DNA of 64,000 nucleotides from an uncultured Clostridia bacterium (GCA_937896665.1 CALBNS010000040.1:1-64000), one strand, 5' to 3'; numbered from the stretch's first letter, positions 35,251-44,788 are shown. Program-made: numbers and translations. The notes: generated from the sequence alone by a model not told the origin.

Positions 35251-36459
35251 ATGCGAAACGTATACTCGGTCAGACAGGTAAATTCTTATATTAAGAATAT
35301 GTTTACGCAGGATTTTATGCTGAATCACATTTATGTGAAGGGCGAGGTGTCTAATTGTAAATATCATACCTCCGGTCATATCTATTTTTCTCTGAAAGAT
35401 GAATCCGGTTCGATTGCCTGTATTATGTTTGCAGGTCAGAGAAAAGGACTGACATTTCGTATGCAGGACGGTCAGCAGGTCATCGCAATGGGAAGCATTA
35501 CCACATATGAACGGGATGGAAAATACCAGTTATATGCAAAAGAAATTATTCTGGATGGCGCAGGGCTTTTATACGAAAGATTTGAGGCATTAAAGAGAGA
35601 ACTGAGTGAGATGGGAATGTTTGCGCCGGAATATAAGCGGCCGATTCCAAGGTTTGCAAAGCGCATTGGAATTGTGACGGCACCGACCGGAGCAGCCATC
35701 AGGGATATCATGAATATTTCGTCCAGAAGAAATCCATATGTACAGTTGATTTTATATCCTGCATTAGTGCAGGGTGAAGGAGCAGCTGCCAGTATTGTAA
35801 AAGGAATCGAGGCATTAGATAGGCAGAATCTGGATGTAATTATTGTTGGACGTGGAGGAGGCTCTATCGAAGATTTGTGGGCTTTTAACGAAGAGATTGT
35901 GGCGAGAGCAATTTTTCATTGTCAGACTCCGGTTATTTCGGCGGTTGGTCATGAGACAGATACCACGATTGCAGATTATGTGGCAGACATGCGTGCTCCA
36001 ACTCCGTCAGCCGCAGCAGAACTAGCTGTATTTGAGTATCAGAGTTATCTGAATTTCTTGGAAGAAAAACGTATTCGCCTTCGAAAATCTTTATCACAGA
36101 AATTGCAGTTAGAGTGTATAAGATTAGAGCGTTATGCATGGAAGATGAAGCACTTGCATCCGAGTAATATATTGCTAAAACAACAGCAGATTTATGTTGA
36201 ATTGGAGCAGAGACTGCAAAGAGCAATGGAAAATAAGCTGTGTCTGGAAAAACAAAGACTGGCGCTTTTTATAGAGCGTATGAAGGGTGTATCGCCAATT
36301 GCAAAGTTGAATCAAGGGTTTTCCTATGTGGAAGATGAATATGGAAAGGTCGTTAAAAGCACAGTCGGTTTAAAGAAAGATAATACGTTGATGATTTATA
36401 TGACAGACGGGATAGTAAGAGCAAAAGTAGATGGCATTCTCGAACAGGGAGGATTATGA
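35251..36459 (+). CDS. xseA: Exodeoxyribonuclease VII large subunit
   Basis: 402 residues: N-terminal OB-fold (VKGEVSNCK, GHIYFSLKD; about 1-100), a catalytic domain with RIGIVTAPTGAAIRDI and GRGGGSIEDLWAFNEE, then a long helical coiled-coil region. Together with XseB it degrades single-stranded DNA to oligonucleotides. Overlaps xseB by 4 bases. Confidence 0.97.
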   Translation: MRNVYSVRQVNSYIKNMFTQDFMLNHIYVKGEVSNCKYHTSGHIYFSLKDESGSIACIMFAGQRKGLTFRMQDGQQVIAMGSITTYERDGKYQLYAKEIILDGAGLLYERFEALKRELSEMGMFAPEYKRPIPRFAKRIGIVTAPTGAAIRDIMNISSRRNPYVQLILYPALVQGEGAAASIVKGIEALDRQNLDVIIVGRGGGSIEDLWAFNEEIVARAIFHCQTPVISAVGHETDTTIADYVADMRAPTPSAAAELAVFEYQSYLNFLEEKRIRLRKSLSQKLQLECIRLERYAWKMKHLHPSNILLKQQQIYVELEQRLQRAMENKLCLEKQRLALFIERMKGVSPIAKLNQGFSYVEDEYGKVVKSTVGLKKDNTLMIYMTDGIVRAKVDGILEQGGL

Positions 36460-36662
36460 TGGAAGAACAGACACTAGAGCAGGTATTTGAAAAACTTGAT
36501 AAAATTGTAAACAAGTTAGAAGGTGAGGATGTTTCTTTAGAAACATCTTTTCAGTTATACCATGAGGGAATGGAATTGTTAAAAGCGTGCAATGATAAAA
36601 TAGAAACAATAGAAAAAAAGATGTTGGTATTGGAAGAAAATGGTGAACAGCATGAATTTTAA
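36456..36662 (+). CDS. xseB: Exodeoxyribonuclease VII small subunit
   Basis: A 68-residue helical protein with the family signature LEKLDKIVNKLEGEDVSLETS-like helix pair (about residues 9-30). It starts within the end of xseA (ATGATG, after AGGGAGG) and overlaps ispA by 11 bases. Confidence 0.95.
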   Translation: MMEEQTLEQVFEKLDKIVNKLEGEDVSLETSFQLYHEGMELLKACNDKIETIEKKMLVLEENGEQHEF

Positions 36663-37542
36663 AGAATGTCAGATAAGAAAAGTAAAAGAAATGGAAGCAA
36701 TTTTAAAGGCATACCTTCCACAGCAGGAGGGTTTTCAGGAACAGATTATGGAGGCAATGGAGTATAATCTGATGGCAGGAGGAAAGCGCCTGAGGCCAAT
36801 GCTGATGAAGGAAACATATGAACTGTTTGGCGGAACAGAGGCGATAGTGGAACCATTTATGGCCGCATTAGAGATGATACATACCTATTCATTGGTGCAT
36901 GATGATCTGCCTGCAATGGATAACGATGACTATCGAAGAGGAAGAAAGACGACGCATATTGTTTACGGAGAAGCAATGGGTATTCTGACCGGTGATGCAC
37001 TTTTAAATTATGCATTTGAGACCGCTTCGAAAGCATTTACGATGTTTCCAGAAAAGAGTCTTGAAATCGGGAAAGCGATGCAGATTCTTTCGAATAAAGC
37101 AGGAATTCACGGGATGTTAGGTGGTCAGGTCGTAGACGTGGCAAACGCAGGAAGGTCTGTTTCAAAGGAAATGCTTGACTTCATCTATGAATTAAAGACA
37201 AGTGCATTGATTGAAAGTGCTATGATGATTGGTGCTGTATTAGCAGGTGCTTCAGGTGAAGAAATTGAGCAAGTAGAAAGAATTGCAAAAAATATAGGGA
37301 TTGCATTCCAGATTCAGGATGATATTTTAGATGTGACAAGTACTGCTGAGGTTCTTGGAAAACCAATCAATAGCGATGAAAAGAATGAAAAGACTACATA
37401 TGTTACTCTGGTTGGCATTGAGAAAGCAAAAGAATATGTTGAAATGCTTTCCAATGACGCGATTTCTATTCTGCATGAATTTGAACAAAGTAATCCATTT
37501 TTGGAGAAACTTTTAAAAGAACTGATACATAGAGAAAAATAA
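36652..37542 (+). CDS. ispA: Polyprenyl (farnesyl/geranyl) diphosphate synthase
   Basis: A 296-residue trans-prenyltransferase joining isopentenyl diphosphate units. The first Asp-rich motif is DDLPAMD (84-90), the second DDILD near residue 228, plus GGKRLRP at 43-49. I start at ATG 36652; a GTG four codons earlier (36640) is an alternative, and both overlap xseB. Adjacent to dxs, which provides precursors of the same isoprenoid pathway. Confidence 0.94.
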   Translation: MNFKECQIRKVKEMEAILKAYLPQQEGFQEQIMEAMEYNLMAGGKRLRPMLMKETYELFGGTEAIVEPFMAALEMIHTYSLVHDDLPAMDNDDYRRGRKTTHIVYGEAMGILTGDALLNYAFETASKAFTMFPEKSLEIGKAMQILSNKAGIHGMLGGQVVDVANAGRSVSKEMLDFIYELKTSALIESAMMIGAVLAGASGEEIEQVERIAKNIGIAFQIQDDILDVTSTAEVLGKPINSDEKNEKTTYVTLVGIEKAKEYVEMLSNDAISILHEFEQSNPFLEKLLKELIHREK

Positions 37543-37554
37543 AGGGGTGCGCTT

Positions 37555-39420
37555 ATGATGCTGGAGCGTATAAAAAAAGCAAATGATGTAAAGGAATTAG
37601 AATGGCAGGAGCTTGACGAACTGGCTGAGGAAATTCGTCAGTTTCTGATTGAAAAGATTAGCAAGACAGGGGGACATCTGGCTTCAAATCTAGGTGTGGT
37701 AGAATTAACTATGGCGATGCATCTTGCATTTTCACTCCCGAAAGATAAGATGATCTGGGATGTGGGGCATCAGGCATATACACATAAGATTTTGACCGGA
37801 AGAAAATCTGGTTTTGATGAACTGCGAAAATACGGGGGGATGAGTGGATTCCCAAAACGTAAGGAAAGCGACTGTGACGCATTTGATACGGGACACAGTT
37901 CAACTTCTATTTCAGCAGGTTTAGGATATGTAGAAGCGAGAGAAATACTTGGCGAAGATTATCATGTTGTATCTGTAATCGGCGACGGTTCTCTGACTGG
38001 GGGGATGGCTTATGAGGCGCTGAACAATGCGTCTCATTTGAAAAGCAATTTTATTATTGTACTGAATGACAATAATATGTCCATTTCTGAAAATGTCGGT
38101 GGTATGTCAAAGTATCTGGATGGACTGCGGACGGCAGATGCATACAATGATTTGAAAAAGAATGTACAGAATACATTGGATCAGGTCCCGATAATTGGAA
38201 AGAGAATTGCCTCAAATCTGAAGAAAACAAAAAATAGTATTAAACAGTTGCTGGTACCGGGAATGTTATTTGAAGATATGGGGATTACCTATCTGGGACC
38301 AGTAGACGGACATGATTTGAAAAAACTGTACCGGGTGTTCAAGGAGGCACAGAAGGTCGAGCATGCTGTACTTGTGCATGTTCTGACAAAGAAAGGCAAA
38401 GGATATGAACCAGCTGAAAAAGAACCTGCGAAGTTCCACGGAACAGGCCCGTTTGATATTGCCACAGGACAACCACTAGAGAAAAAGGAGAAAGATTCAT
38501 ATACAGATGTATTTGCAAAGGTAATGTGCAGTGAGGGCGCAAAGGAACCGAAATTAGTGGCGATTACTGCGGCTATGAAAGACGGAACCGGATTGTCGAG
38601 ATTCCAAAAAAGATATCCGGATCGTTTTTTTGATGTGGGAATTGCGGAAGGACATGCTGTAACGTTCGCTGCCGGTCTTGCTGCAGCAGGGCTAAAACCG
38701 GTATTTGCGGTGTATTCTTCTTTTTTACAGAGGGGATACGATCAGTTAATCCATGATGTATGTCTGCAAAAGCTGCCGGTCGTATTTGCAATTGATCGTG
38801 CAGGGCTTGTGGGAAGCGATGGTGAAACTCATCAAGGTGTATTTGATATAGCTTATTTAAGTAACATTCCGAACATGACAGTGATGTCACCGAAAAATAA
38901 GTGGGAATTTGCTGATATGATTCGTTTTGCAATTAGCTTTGAAGCCCCAATTGCACTTCGTTATCCGAGAGGAGCCGCGTATGAAGGATTGAAAGAATTT
39001 CGTGCGCCGGTTGTTTACGGTAAAAGTGAAGTGATTTATGATGAGGAAGATATTGCAATTTTTTCAGTGGGCCATATGATGGAAACTGCCAATGAAGTGC
39101 GTTTAAGACTGAAAGAGATGGGGTATAACTGTAGCCTTGTGAATAGCCGATTTGTGAAACCAATAGATGAGGAGATGCTGAAGCGAATGGCAGAAGAACA
39201 TAGGTTATTTGTTACGATTGAAGAAGGCGTCTTAATCGGAGGCTATGGCGACAGGGTAGAAGACTATGTTTCAAGGGCACATCTGAGTGTCCAGATGCTA
39301 AAGAGTGGCATTCAGGATGACTATGTGGAACATGGAAATGTAGATTTATTAAGAAAAGAAGTGCTGTTAGATGCAGAATCCATTGTAAAGAAAGTTGTTA
39401 CAGCATTTGTTAGTTTATAG
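37555..39420 (+). CDS. dxs: 1-deoxy-D-xylulose-5-phosphate synthase
   Basis: A 621-residue thiamine diphosphate enzyme making DXP from pyruvate and glyceraldehyde-3-phosphate, the first step of the MEP isoprenoid pathway. GGHLASNLG, WDVGHQAYTHKILTGR, the ThDP-binding GDGSLTGGMAYEALNN, and transketolase-type pyrimidine region FAVYSSFLQRGYDQ are all present. Two adjacent ATGs follow AAAGGGG; either could be used. Downstream is tlyA, 20 bases away. Confidence 0.97.
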   Translation: MMLERIKKANDVKELEWQELDELAEEIRQFLIEKISKTGGHLASNLGVVELTMAMHLAFSLPKDKMIWDVGHQAYTHKILTGRKSGFDELRKYGGMSGFPKRKESDCDAFDTGHSSTSISAGLGYVEAREILGEDYHVVSVIGDGSLTGGMAYEALNNASHLKSNFIIVLNDNNMSISENVGGMSKYLDGLRTADAYNDLKKNVQNTLDQVPIIGKRIASNLKKTKNSIKQLLVPGMLFEDMGITYLGPVDGHDLKKLYRVFKEAQKVEHAVLVHVLTKKGKGYEPAEKEPAKFHGTGPFDIATGQPLEKKEKDSYTDVFAKVMCSEGAKEPKLVAITAAMKDGTGLSRFQKRYPDRFFDVGIAEGHAVTFAAGLAAAGLKPVFAVYSSFLQRGYDQLIHDVCLQKLPVVFAIDRAGLVGSDGETHQGVFDIAYLSNIPNMTVMSPKNKWEFADMIRFAISFEAPIALRYPRGAAYEGLKEFRAPVVYGKSEVIYDEEDIAIFSVGHMMETANEVRLRLKEMGYNCSLVNSRFVKPIDEEMLKRMAEEHRLFVTIEEGVLIGGYGDRVEDYVSRAHLSVQMLKSGIQDDYVEHGNVDLLRKEVLLDAESIVKKVVTAFVSL

Positions 39421-39439
39421 AATAGTATAGGGAGAGAAT

Positions 39440-40249
39440 ATGAAAGAACGTTTAGATGTATTGCTGGTAAACCGCAATCTGGCAGAGTCAAGAGAAAAGG
39501 CAAAAGCAATTATTATGTCCGGCAATGTGTTCGTAGAGGGACAGCGTGAAGATAAAGCAGGTAGTACTTTTTCAGACGAGGTGCAGATTGAAATTAAAGG
39601 TCATACAATGCCGTATGTCAGTAGAGGCGGTTTAAAACTTGAGAAGGCTGTGGCAAATTTTGACGTTTGTCTAACAGACAAAGTGTGTACAGATGTAGGC
39701 TCCTCTACAGGTGGATTTACGGATTGTATGCTTCAAAATGGTGCAAGAAAAGTATTTGCCATAGATGTTGGACGTGGACAACTGGCTTGGAAGCTCCGCC
39801 AGGATGAACGTGTAGTATGTATGGAAAAGACGAATATTAGGTATGTGACGCCGGAAGATTTGGGAGAAGCGATTGATTTTTCTTCTATTGATGTATCCTT
39901 TATCTCGCTTACCAAAGTACTGCTTCCAATCCGCAATTATCTGAAAGAAGATGGGCAGATTGTTGCATTGATTAAGCCACAGTTTGAAGCAGGGAGAGAA
40001 AAAGTAGGAAAAAAAGGGGTAGTACGTGAGAAAAGTACACATCATGAAGTGATTGAGATGGTGCTTTCTTATGCGGTGTCAATTGGATTTCAAATATTGA
40101 ATCTGGATTTTTCGCCAATTAAAGGGCCGGAAGGCAATATTGAATACTTAGTGCATTTGCAAAAGACGGATATACCGCAGTCAATGGAGGATGTTGCGAT
40201 TGACTGGAAGAAAATTGTGGATAATGCATTTGAAACATTAGCAAAATAG
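39440..40249 (+). CDS. tlyA: TlyA-family rRNA 2'-O-methyltransferase
   Basis: A 269-residue protein with an N-terminal S4 RNA-binding domain (ERLDVLLVNRNLAESREKAK, 2-21) and a C-terminal FtsJ-like methyltransferase domain with SAM motif DVGSSTGGFTDC. TlyA of mycobacteria methylates cytidines in 16S and 23S rRNA; clostridial members are also called haemolysin A in older records. It lies in the conserved dxs-tlyA-nadK-argR-recN order. Confidence 0.93.
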   Translation: MKERLDVLLVNRNLAESREKAKAIIMSGNVFVEGQREDKAGSTFSDEVQIEIKGHTMPYVSRGGLKLEKAVANFDVCLTDKVCTDVGSSTGGFTDCMLQNGARKVFAIDVGRGQLAWKLRQDERVVCMEKTNIRYVTPEDLGEAIDFSSIDVSFISLTKVLLPIRNYLKEDGQIVALIKPQFEAGREKVGKKGVVREKSTHHEVIEMVLSYAVSIGFQILNLDFSPIKGPEGNIEYLVHLQKTDIPQSMEDVAIDWKKIVDNAFETLAK

Positions 40250-40266
40250 ATTGTTGAGGAAAAGGC

Positions 40267-41079
40267 ATGGATAAATTTTATGTCGTTACTAACAGAAGTA
40301 AGGACAAGACATTAGAGACAACATATCGTATAAAGCATTATATAGAGAAACGAGGACACAGTTGTGTGCTGGCAGTAGAAGGAAAGCAGATATCGGAGAA
40401 TACAGAGTGTATTCTTGTGCTTGGCGGAGATGGGACTTTGATTCGTGTGGCACGGGAGTATTATGCCTGCGATATACCGCTTGTAGGGATTAATCTTGGA
40501 ACACTAGGATATCTGACTGAGGTAGAGGTGCATAATCTGGAATCTTCACTTGACCAGCTTTTTGAGGGAAATCTAACAGTTGAAAACAGAATGATGTTGG
40601 AAGGAATATTAAACGGCATAGCTAGCCATTATGCATTGAATGATGTAGTCGTGACGAGACGGGGGATTCTTCGTGTCATTCATTTTGATATTTATGTCAA
40701 TGGTGAATTGTTGAATTCTTATGAGGCAGATGGTGTTATCGTTTCCACTCCGACCGGCTCGACTGCATATAATCTGTCGGCTGGCGGTCCGATTGTAGAA
40801 CCGACAGCATCATTAATTGTAATTACACCGATTTGTTGCCATGCATTGAATACAAGCAGCATTGTACTTTCATCAGATGATGAGATTACAATTGTTATAG
40901 GAAGAGGTCGAGAGAATTCTGTGGAAGAAGCCGAGATTTCATTTGATGGAGATGAGGGAATCTGTATTAAAACAGGTGATAAACTTGTGATAAAGAAAGC
41001 TGGATATTCTACGAAGCTTTTAAAGATGAAAAAAATTAGTTTTTTAGAAACGCTTAGAATAAAAATGAAAGGGAACTAG
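40267..41079 (+). CDS. nadK: NAD kinase
   Basis: A 270-residue enzyme phosphorylating NAD to NADP. The family signature GGDGTLIRVAR, the LGTLGYLTEVE segment, NDVVVTR and the C-terminal SADGVIVSTPTGSTAYNLSAGGP-type region (here EADGVIV...GSTAYNLSAGG) are clear. It is 17 bases after tlyA and 3 bases before argR. Confidence 0.96.
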   Translation: MDKFYVVTNRSKDKTLETTYRIKHYIEKRGHSCVLAVEGKQISENTECILVLGGDGTLIRVAREYYACDIPLVGINLGTLGYLTEVEVHNLESSLDQLFEGNLTVENRMMLEGILNGIASHYALNDVVVTRRGILRVIHFDIYVNGELLNSYEADGVIVSTPTGSTAYNLSAGGPIVEPTASLIVITPICCHALNTSSIVLSSDDEITIVIGRGRENSVEEAEISFDGDEGICIKTGDKLVIKKAGYSTKLLKMKKISFLETLRIKMKGN

Positions 41080-41082
41080 AAT

Positions 41083-41532
41083 ATGAAGATTAACAGACAT
41101 GCGAAAATCGTGGAATTGATCCGAAAATATCATATTGAAACACAGGAAGAATTGGCAGAACGTCTGAATCAGGAGGGATTTCAGGTAACACAGGCAACGG
41201 TTTCCAGAGATATCCGTGATTTGAAATTGACGAAGGTTCCTACAGAGGGTGGTCGCCAGAAATACGCTATGACGAACCAGGAAGATGAAACTGTGAATGA
41301 AAAGTTTTTCCGCATTTTGAGAGACGGCTATGTTTCAATGGATATGGCACAAAATATTTTGGTAATTAAGACTGTTTCTGGTATGGCAATGGCTGTGGCC
41401 GCAGTAATTGATAAGATGCAGTGGCATGAAGTTGTAGGATGCATTGCAGGAGATGATACGATTATGTGTGCAATTCGCAATACAGAAGAAACGGTAAATG
41501 TGATGGAGAAAATCCGAAAAATTGTGGGATAA
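41083..41532 (+). CDS. argR: Arginine repressor ArgR
   Basis: A 149-residue regulator with an N-terminal winged helix (recognition region VTQATVSRDIRDL, about 36-48) and a C-terminal hexamerisation and arginine-binding domain (GCIAGDDTIM). In Firmicutes it controls arginine biosynthesis and catabolism; no arg genes are in the window, and the location before recN is the usual clostridial one. Confidence 0.96.
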   Translation: MKINRHAKIVELIRKYHIETQEELAERLNQEGFQVTQATVSRDIRDLKLTKVPTEGGRQKYAMTNQEDETVNEKFFRILRDGYVSMDMAQNILVIKTVSGMAMAVAAVIDKMQWHEVVGCIAGDDTIMCAIRNTEETVNVMEKIRKIVG

Positions 41533-41571
41533 AAGAAAAAGATGTGTCAAAAGAGCATTTAGGGAGAAACA

Positions 41572-43248
41572 ATGTTACATAATTTATATGTGAAAAATCT
41601 TGCTTTGATTGATGAAATCGAAGTAGAATTTCAAAAAGGACTGAATATATTAACAGGAGAAACCGGAGCAGGAAAATCAATTATTCTCGGTTCCATTAAT
41701 CTTGCACTGGGAGGACGTTATTCTGCAGATATGCTCCGTGACGGTGCAGAGTATGGCTATGTGGAACTGACATTTTTAGTAGAAAATGAAGCACAGGCCG
41801 AACTTTTAAAAGAAAAAGATGTATATTTAGATGAGGGAGCAGTAACGCTCAGCAGAAAACTGATGGAAAAGCGCAGTGTCAGCAAAGTAAATGGCGAAAC
41901 TGTTTCCAATACATTTTTAAAAGAAATTGCGGCAATTTTAATCGATATACATGGACAACACGAACACCAGTCACTGTTATATAAAAAGAATCACTTAACG
42001 ATTCTGGATGCTTTTGCAAAAGAACAAATTCAGGGTATCAAGGAAAAAGTGGCCGATTCCTACCGGATTTATAAAAAATATAAGGAGGAATTTGAGAACG
42101 CAAATCTGGATGAGAAAGAGCGCAACAAAGAGATTGGATTTTTAGAATATGAGATTCAGGAAATTCAATCTGCGAATTTATCCTCCGGCGAAGATGCGAT
42201 ATTAGAAGAACAGTACCGACGTATGGTTCATGGCAAGAAAATCGCAGAAAATTTAAATGAAGCATATTCATATACTTCAGGTATGGCGCGTGAAAGTGCT
42301 AGTGAATTGCTAAGCAGGGCTGTACGGTGCCTGCAGGAAGTAGCAGAATATGACGGACAGGCAGAAACAATGTATAGTCAGTTATCAGAGATTGACAGTT
42401 TGTTAAATGACTTTAACAGGGAATTGTCCCAATATAGTGATTCGTTTGAATTTTCTGAGCAGGACTTTTACGAAGTTGAAACACGTCTGAATGAAATCAA
42501 CCGTTTGAAGTCAAAATATGGAAATTCGGTGGAAGAAATTCTTGAATATTGTGGCACGCAGGAAGAAAAACTAAGAAGGCTTCAAGATTATGATAGTTAT
42601 CTGGAAGAATTACATGAAAAACTTCAGACTGTTGAAAAACAGCTTGGTGCATATTCCAAAGAACTGTCAAAATTGCGTAAAGAAGAGGCTTCAAAGCTTG
42701 TCTCTGCAATTAAAGATGGACTGATGGATTTGAACTTTTTGGATGTTCAGTTTGAAATGGCATTTTCAGATTTGGAACATTTTACGGCAAATGGCATAGA
42801 CGAACCGGAATTCAGAATTTCCATGAATCCGGGGGAGCCGGTAAGAGCACTTGGTGAAGTTGCATCAGGTGGTGAGTTATCCCGAATTATGCTGGCAATT
42901 AAGACTGTACTCGCTGAGAAAGATCAGATTGAAACATTAATCTTTGATGAAATTGATGTAGGTATCAGTGGACGAACGGCACAGAAGGTTTCTGAAAAAA
43001 TGGCAGTAATTGGGAAAAATCATCAGGTTATCTGCATTACTCATCTTGCTCAGATTGCAGCAATGGCAGATTCACATTTCATCATCGAAAAAAAGGTAGT
43101 AGATGGAAAAACCAGAACGAATATTGCATTGCTTGATAAGGAGGCAGAAATTGGAGAATTGGCAAGAATTCTCGGTGGCGCAGAAATCACAGAAACTGTA
43201 CTGCAGAGTGCAGCAGAGATGAAAGCGTTGGCAGAACGTACAAAATAA
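41572..43248 (+). CDS. recN: DNA repair protein RecN
   Basis: A 558-residue SMC-like ATPase for double-strand break repair. Walker A GETGAGKS (about 28-35), a long coiled-coil middle (about 160-390), ABC signature ASGGELSRIMLA and Walker B TLIFDEIDVGISG are all present. The first strand and helix are typical (MLHNLYVKNLALIDEIEVEF). A terminator follows. Confidence 0.97.
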   Translation: MLHNLYVKNLALIDEIEVEFQKGLNILTGETGAGKSIILGSINLALGGRYSADMLRDGAEYGYVELTFLVENEAQAELLKEKDVYLDEGAVTLSRKLMEKRSVSKVNGETVSNTFLKEIAAILIDIHGQHEHQSLLYKKNHLTILDAFAKEQIQGIKEKVADSYRIYKKYKEEFENANLDEKERNKEIGFLEYEIQEIQSANLSSGEDAILEEQYRRMVHGKKIAENLNEAYSYTSGMARESASELLSRAVRCLQEVAEYDGQAETMYSQLSEIDSLLNDFNRELSQYSDSFEFSEQDFYEVETRLNEINRLKSKYGNSVEEILEYCGTQEEKLRRLQDYDSYLEELHEKLQTVEKQLGAYSKELSKLRKEEASKLVSAIKDGLMDLNFLDVQFEMAFSDLEHFTANGIDEPEFRISMNPGEPVRALGEVASGGELSRIMLAIKTVLAEKDQIETLIFDEIDVGISGRTAQKVSEKMAVIGKNHQVICITHLAQIAAMADSHFIIEKKVVDGKTRTNIALLDKEAEIGELARILGGAEITETVLQSAAEMKALAERTK

Positions 43249-43282
43249 TACCAGAGTGGAATCATCAAACTTCCACATAATA

Positions 43283-43321
43283 AAGATAGGATTTCAGAAA
43301 AAAGAAGTTCTATCTTTTTTT
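43283..43321 (+). terminator. Terminator after recN
   Basis: Imperfect stem AAGATAGGATTTC / GAAGTTCTATCTT (43283-43316) with A-rich loop, followed by a run of seven T residues. Confidence 0.85.
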
Positions 43322-43365
43322 GTAGAATAAGGAATATAAATTATATAGTGGGAGGATGTGGAAAC

Positions 43366-44424
43366 ATGAGAAAACGCTGGTATAGACGTATTTTGATAAT
43401 GATTCTGGTTCTGACATCTACTGTGGGAAGCGGCTTTAGTATTTTGAAATTACAGAGCGAATATAGAAAAACAGAAGTTAGTACAGGAAGCATTGGAGAA
43501 AATTATTTAATTCCAGGAGGTATGGCCGTCGGTATTTACATGGAGACGAATGGCGTTCTCGTATTGGGAACAGATTGTATAGAGGGGCAGGACGGTATGA
43601 ATTATGAGCCGGCAGAGCATCTTGTAAAAGCGGGAGATTATATTATCGGAATTAATGAACAGACAATAGAATCAAAAAAAGAGTTAATAGCTGCTGTAGG
43701 GAATTTAACATCAGAATCTACGATTCTTCATATACGGAGGGATGGGGAAGAGATTGATGTGAAAATGAAAGCCGTACAGACAGACACAAACGAATATAAA
43801 CTAGGCATATGGGTAAGAGATAACATTCAAGGCTTAGGAACAGTTACTTATCTTACACAGAACAATGAATTTGGTGCACTAGGACATGGGATTCATGATT
43901 TAGATACGGGCGAGCTCCTTGATATTGCAGACGGCAATCTGTATGCCACAACTATCAAAGGGATTCAAAAAGGAAAAAGCGGCAGTCCGGGAGGAATTGA
44001 GGGGATTATCGTCTATAACACATATAATAAATTGGGAAGTATAAGTGATAATACGGAGGCTGGCATATATGGAGTTATGGATAAGGCAGACTCTCTTGTG
44101 GCAAAGAAAGATTTGATACCCATTTGTCCTAAAAAGGAAATCGACCTGGGAGAAGCAACAATTCTGTGTGCTGTGGAGGGAGAAGTAAAAGAGTATGGGA
44201 TTGAGATTATAAGACTGGACTTCATCCACCGTGAAGTGAATAAGGGAATTGTAATAAAAGTAACAGATGAGAAGCTATTAGAACTGACAGGAGGGATTGT
44301 GCAGGGAATGAGCGGTAGTCCGATCCTGCAAAATGGCCGAATTGTGGGAGCGGTTACCCACGTTCTGGTTAATGACCCGGCCAGAGGGTATGGGATTTTT
44401 ATCGAAGATATGCTAGAGCACTGA
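43366..44424 (+). CDS. spoIVB: SpoIVB peptidase
   Basis: A 352-residue S55-family serine peptidase secreted from the forespore that signals pro-sigma-K processing. An N-terminal membrane anchor (about 8-28), a PDZ domain (about 50-135), and a catalytic domain with ALGHGIHD (His174) and MSGSP (315-319) are visible. I start at ATG 43366, after GGGAGG; a GTG six codons earlier contains that site. In relatives spo0A follows closely; here it is 10.6 kb away. The stop codon overlaps a small hairpin. Confidence 0.95.
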   Translation: MRKRWYRRILIMILVLTSTVGSGFSILKLQSEYRKTEVSTGSIGENYLIPGGMAVGIYMETNGVLVLGTDCIEGQDGMNYEPAEHLVKAGDYIIGINEQTIESKKELIAAVGNLTSESTILHIRRDGEEIDVKMKAVQTDTNEYKLGIWVRDNIQGLGTVTYLTQNNEFGALGHGIHDLDTGELLDIADGNLYATTIKGIQKGKSGSPGGIEGIIVYNTYNKLGSISDNTEAGIYGVMDKADSLVAKKDLIPICPKKEIDLGEATILCAVEGEVKEYGIEIIRLDFIHREVNKGIVIKVTDEKLLELTGGIVQGMSGSPILQNGRIVGAVTHVLVNDPARGYGIFIEDMLEH

Positions 44425-44493
44425 ACCGTGCAGTGCCACGACGAAAGCCTAACACCGAGAAGAAGCGAAGCATAATCGAGGCGTTGCCCGGCG
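44418..44493. repeat. GC-rich structured segment, possible dispersed repeat
   Basis: By count 45 of 76 bases are G or C, in a region otherwise strongly AT-rich. It begins with the hairpin GCACTG/CAGTGC (44418-44423 and 44431-44436) over the spoIVB stop codon and ends near TTGCCCGGCG. No second copy was noticed in this window, so repeat status is unproven. It may be a small mobile-element remnant. Confidence 0.3.
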
Positions 44494-44533
44494 TAGTATA
44501 ATATGTTATTGACAATAGTATATCTGTGTTGTA

Positions 44534-44564
44534 GAACAAAACCACCTAAAAGGTGGTTTTGTTC
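44534..44564 (+). terminator. Perfect 14-bp terminator-like hairpin after spoIVB
   Basis: GAACAAAACCACCT (44534-44547), loop AAA, AGGTGGTTTTGTTC (44551-44564). The T residues lie inside the stem, so the element can end transcription on either strand. Confidence 0.7.
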
Positions 44565-44565
44565 G

Positions 44566-44739
44566 GAAAAGAGAAAGACGATTCTTTTAAGGGAAGTATC
44601 GGTAATATTGACCAGCCTTTCGGTGGTATGGATGTATATGAAACTCTGGAGGAAAAACGCTTTGTATATCCATGTGTTTTATCACCGCGTAAACTTTTTC
44701 CTTGTATTATCTTTTAAAGGGAAAAATGGTTTGCAATAA
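44566..44739 (+). pseudogene. Frameshifted remnant of a RhuM/Fic-DOC-like gene
   Basis: One frame reads DDSFKGSIGNIDQPFGG then MDVYETLEEK, which resembles the segment before the Fic/DOC domain of RhuM-family proteins (the pattern S-x-x-G-x-x-GNI-x-Q-x-FGG-x-x-x-Y-x-x-x-EEK). After a run of five A residues (44653-44657) the similarity seems to continue in another frame, as NALYIHVFYHRVNFFLVLSF and then KGKNGLQ to a stop, where a Fic-type helix would be. No start, N-terminus or intact Fic motif exists. It is best read as a short, decayed fragment of a toxin-like or mobile gene. The assignment is from memory of the family pattern and needs a search. Confidence 0.4.
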
Positions 44740-44788
44740 AGTTGTTGTCCCTAATGACAATCTTAAAATATAGAATAATCATCTGTTA

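Noticed and set aside
44503..44739. A 78-codon frame starting upstream of the terminator hairpin
   Set aside because: It runs through a perfect terminator stem and has no ribosome site. Its second half makes better sense as one frame of a decayed RhuM/Fic-like fragment.
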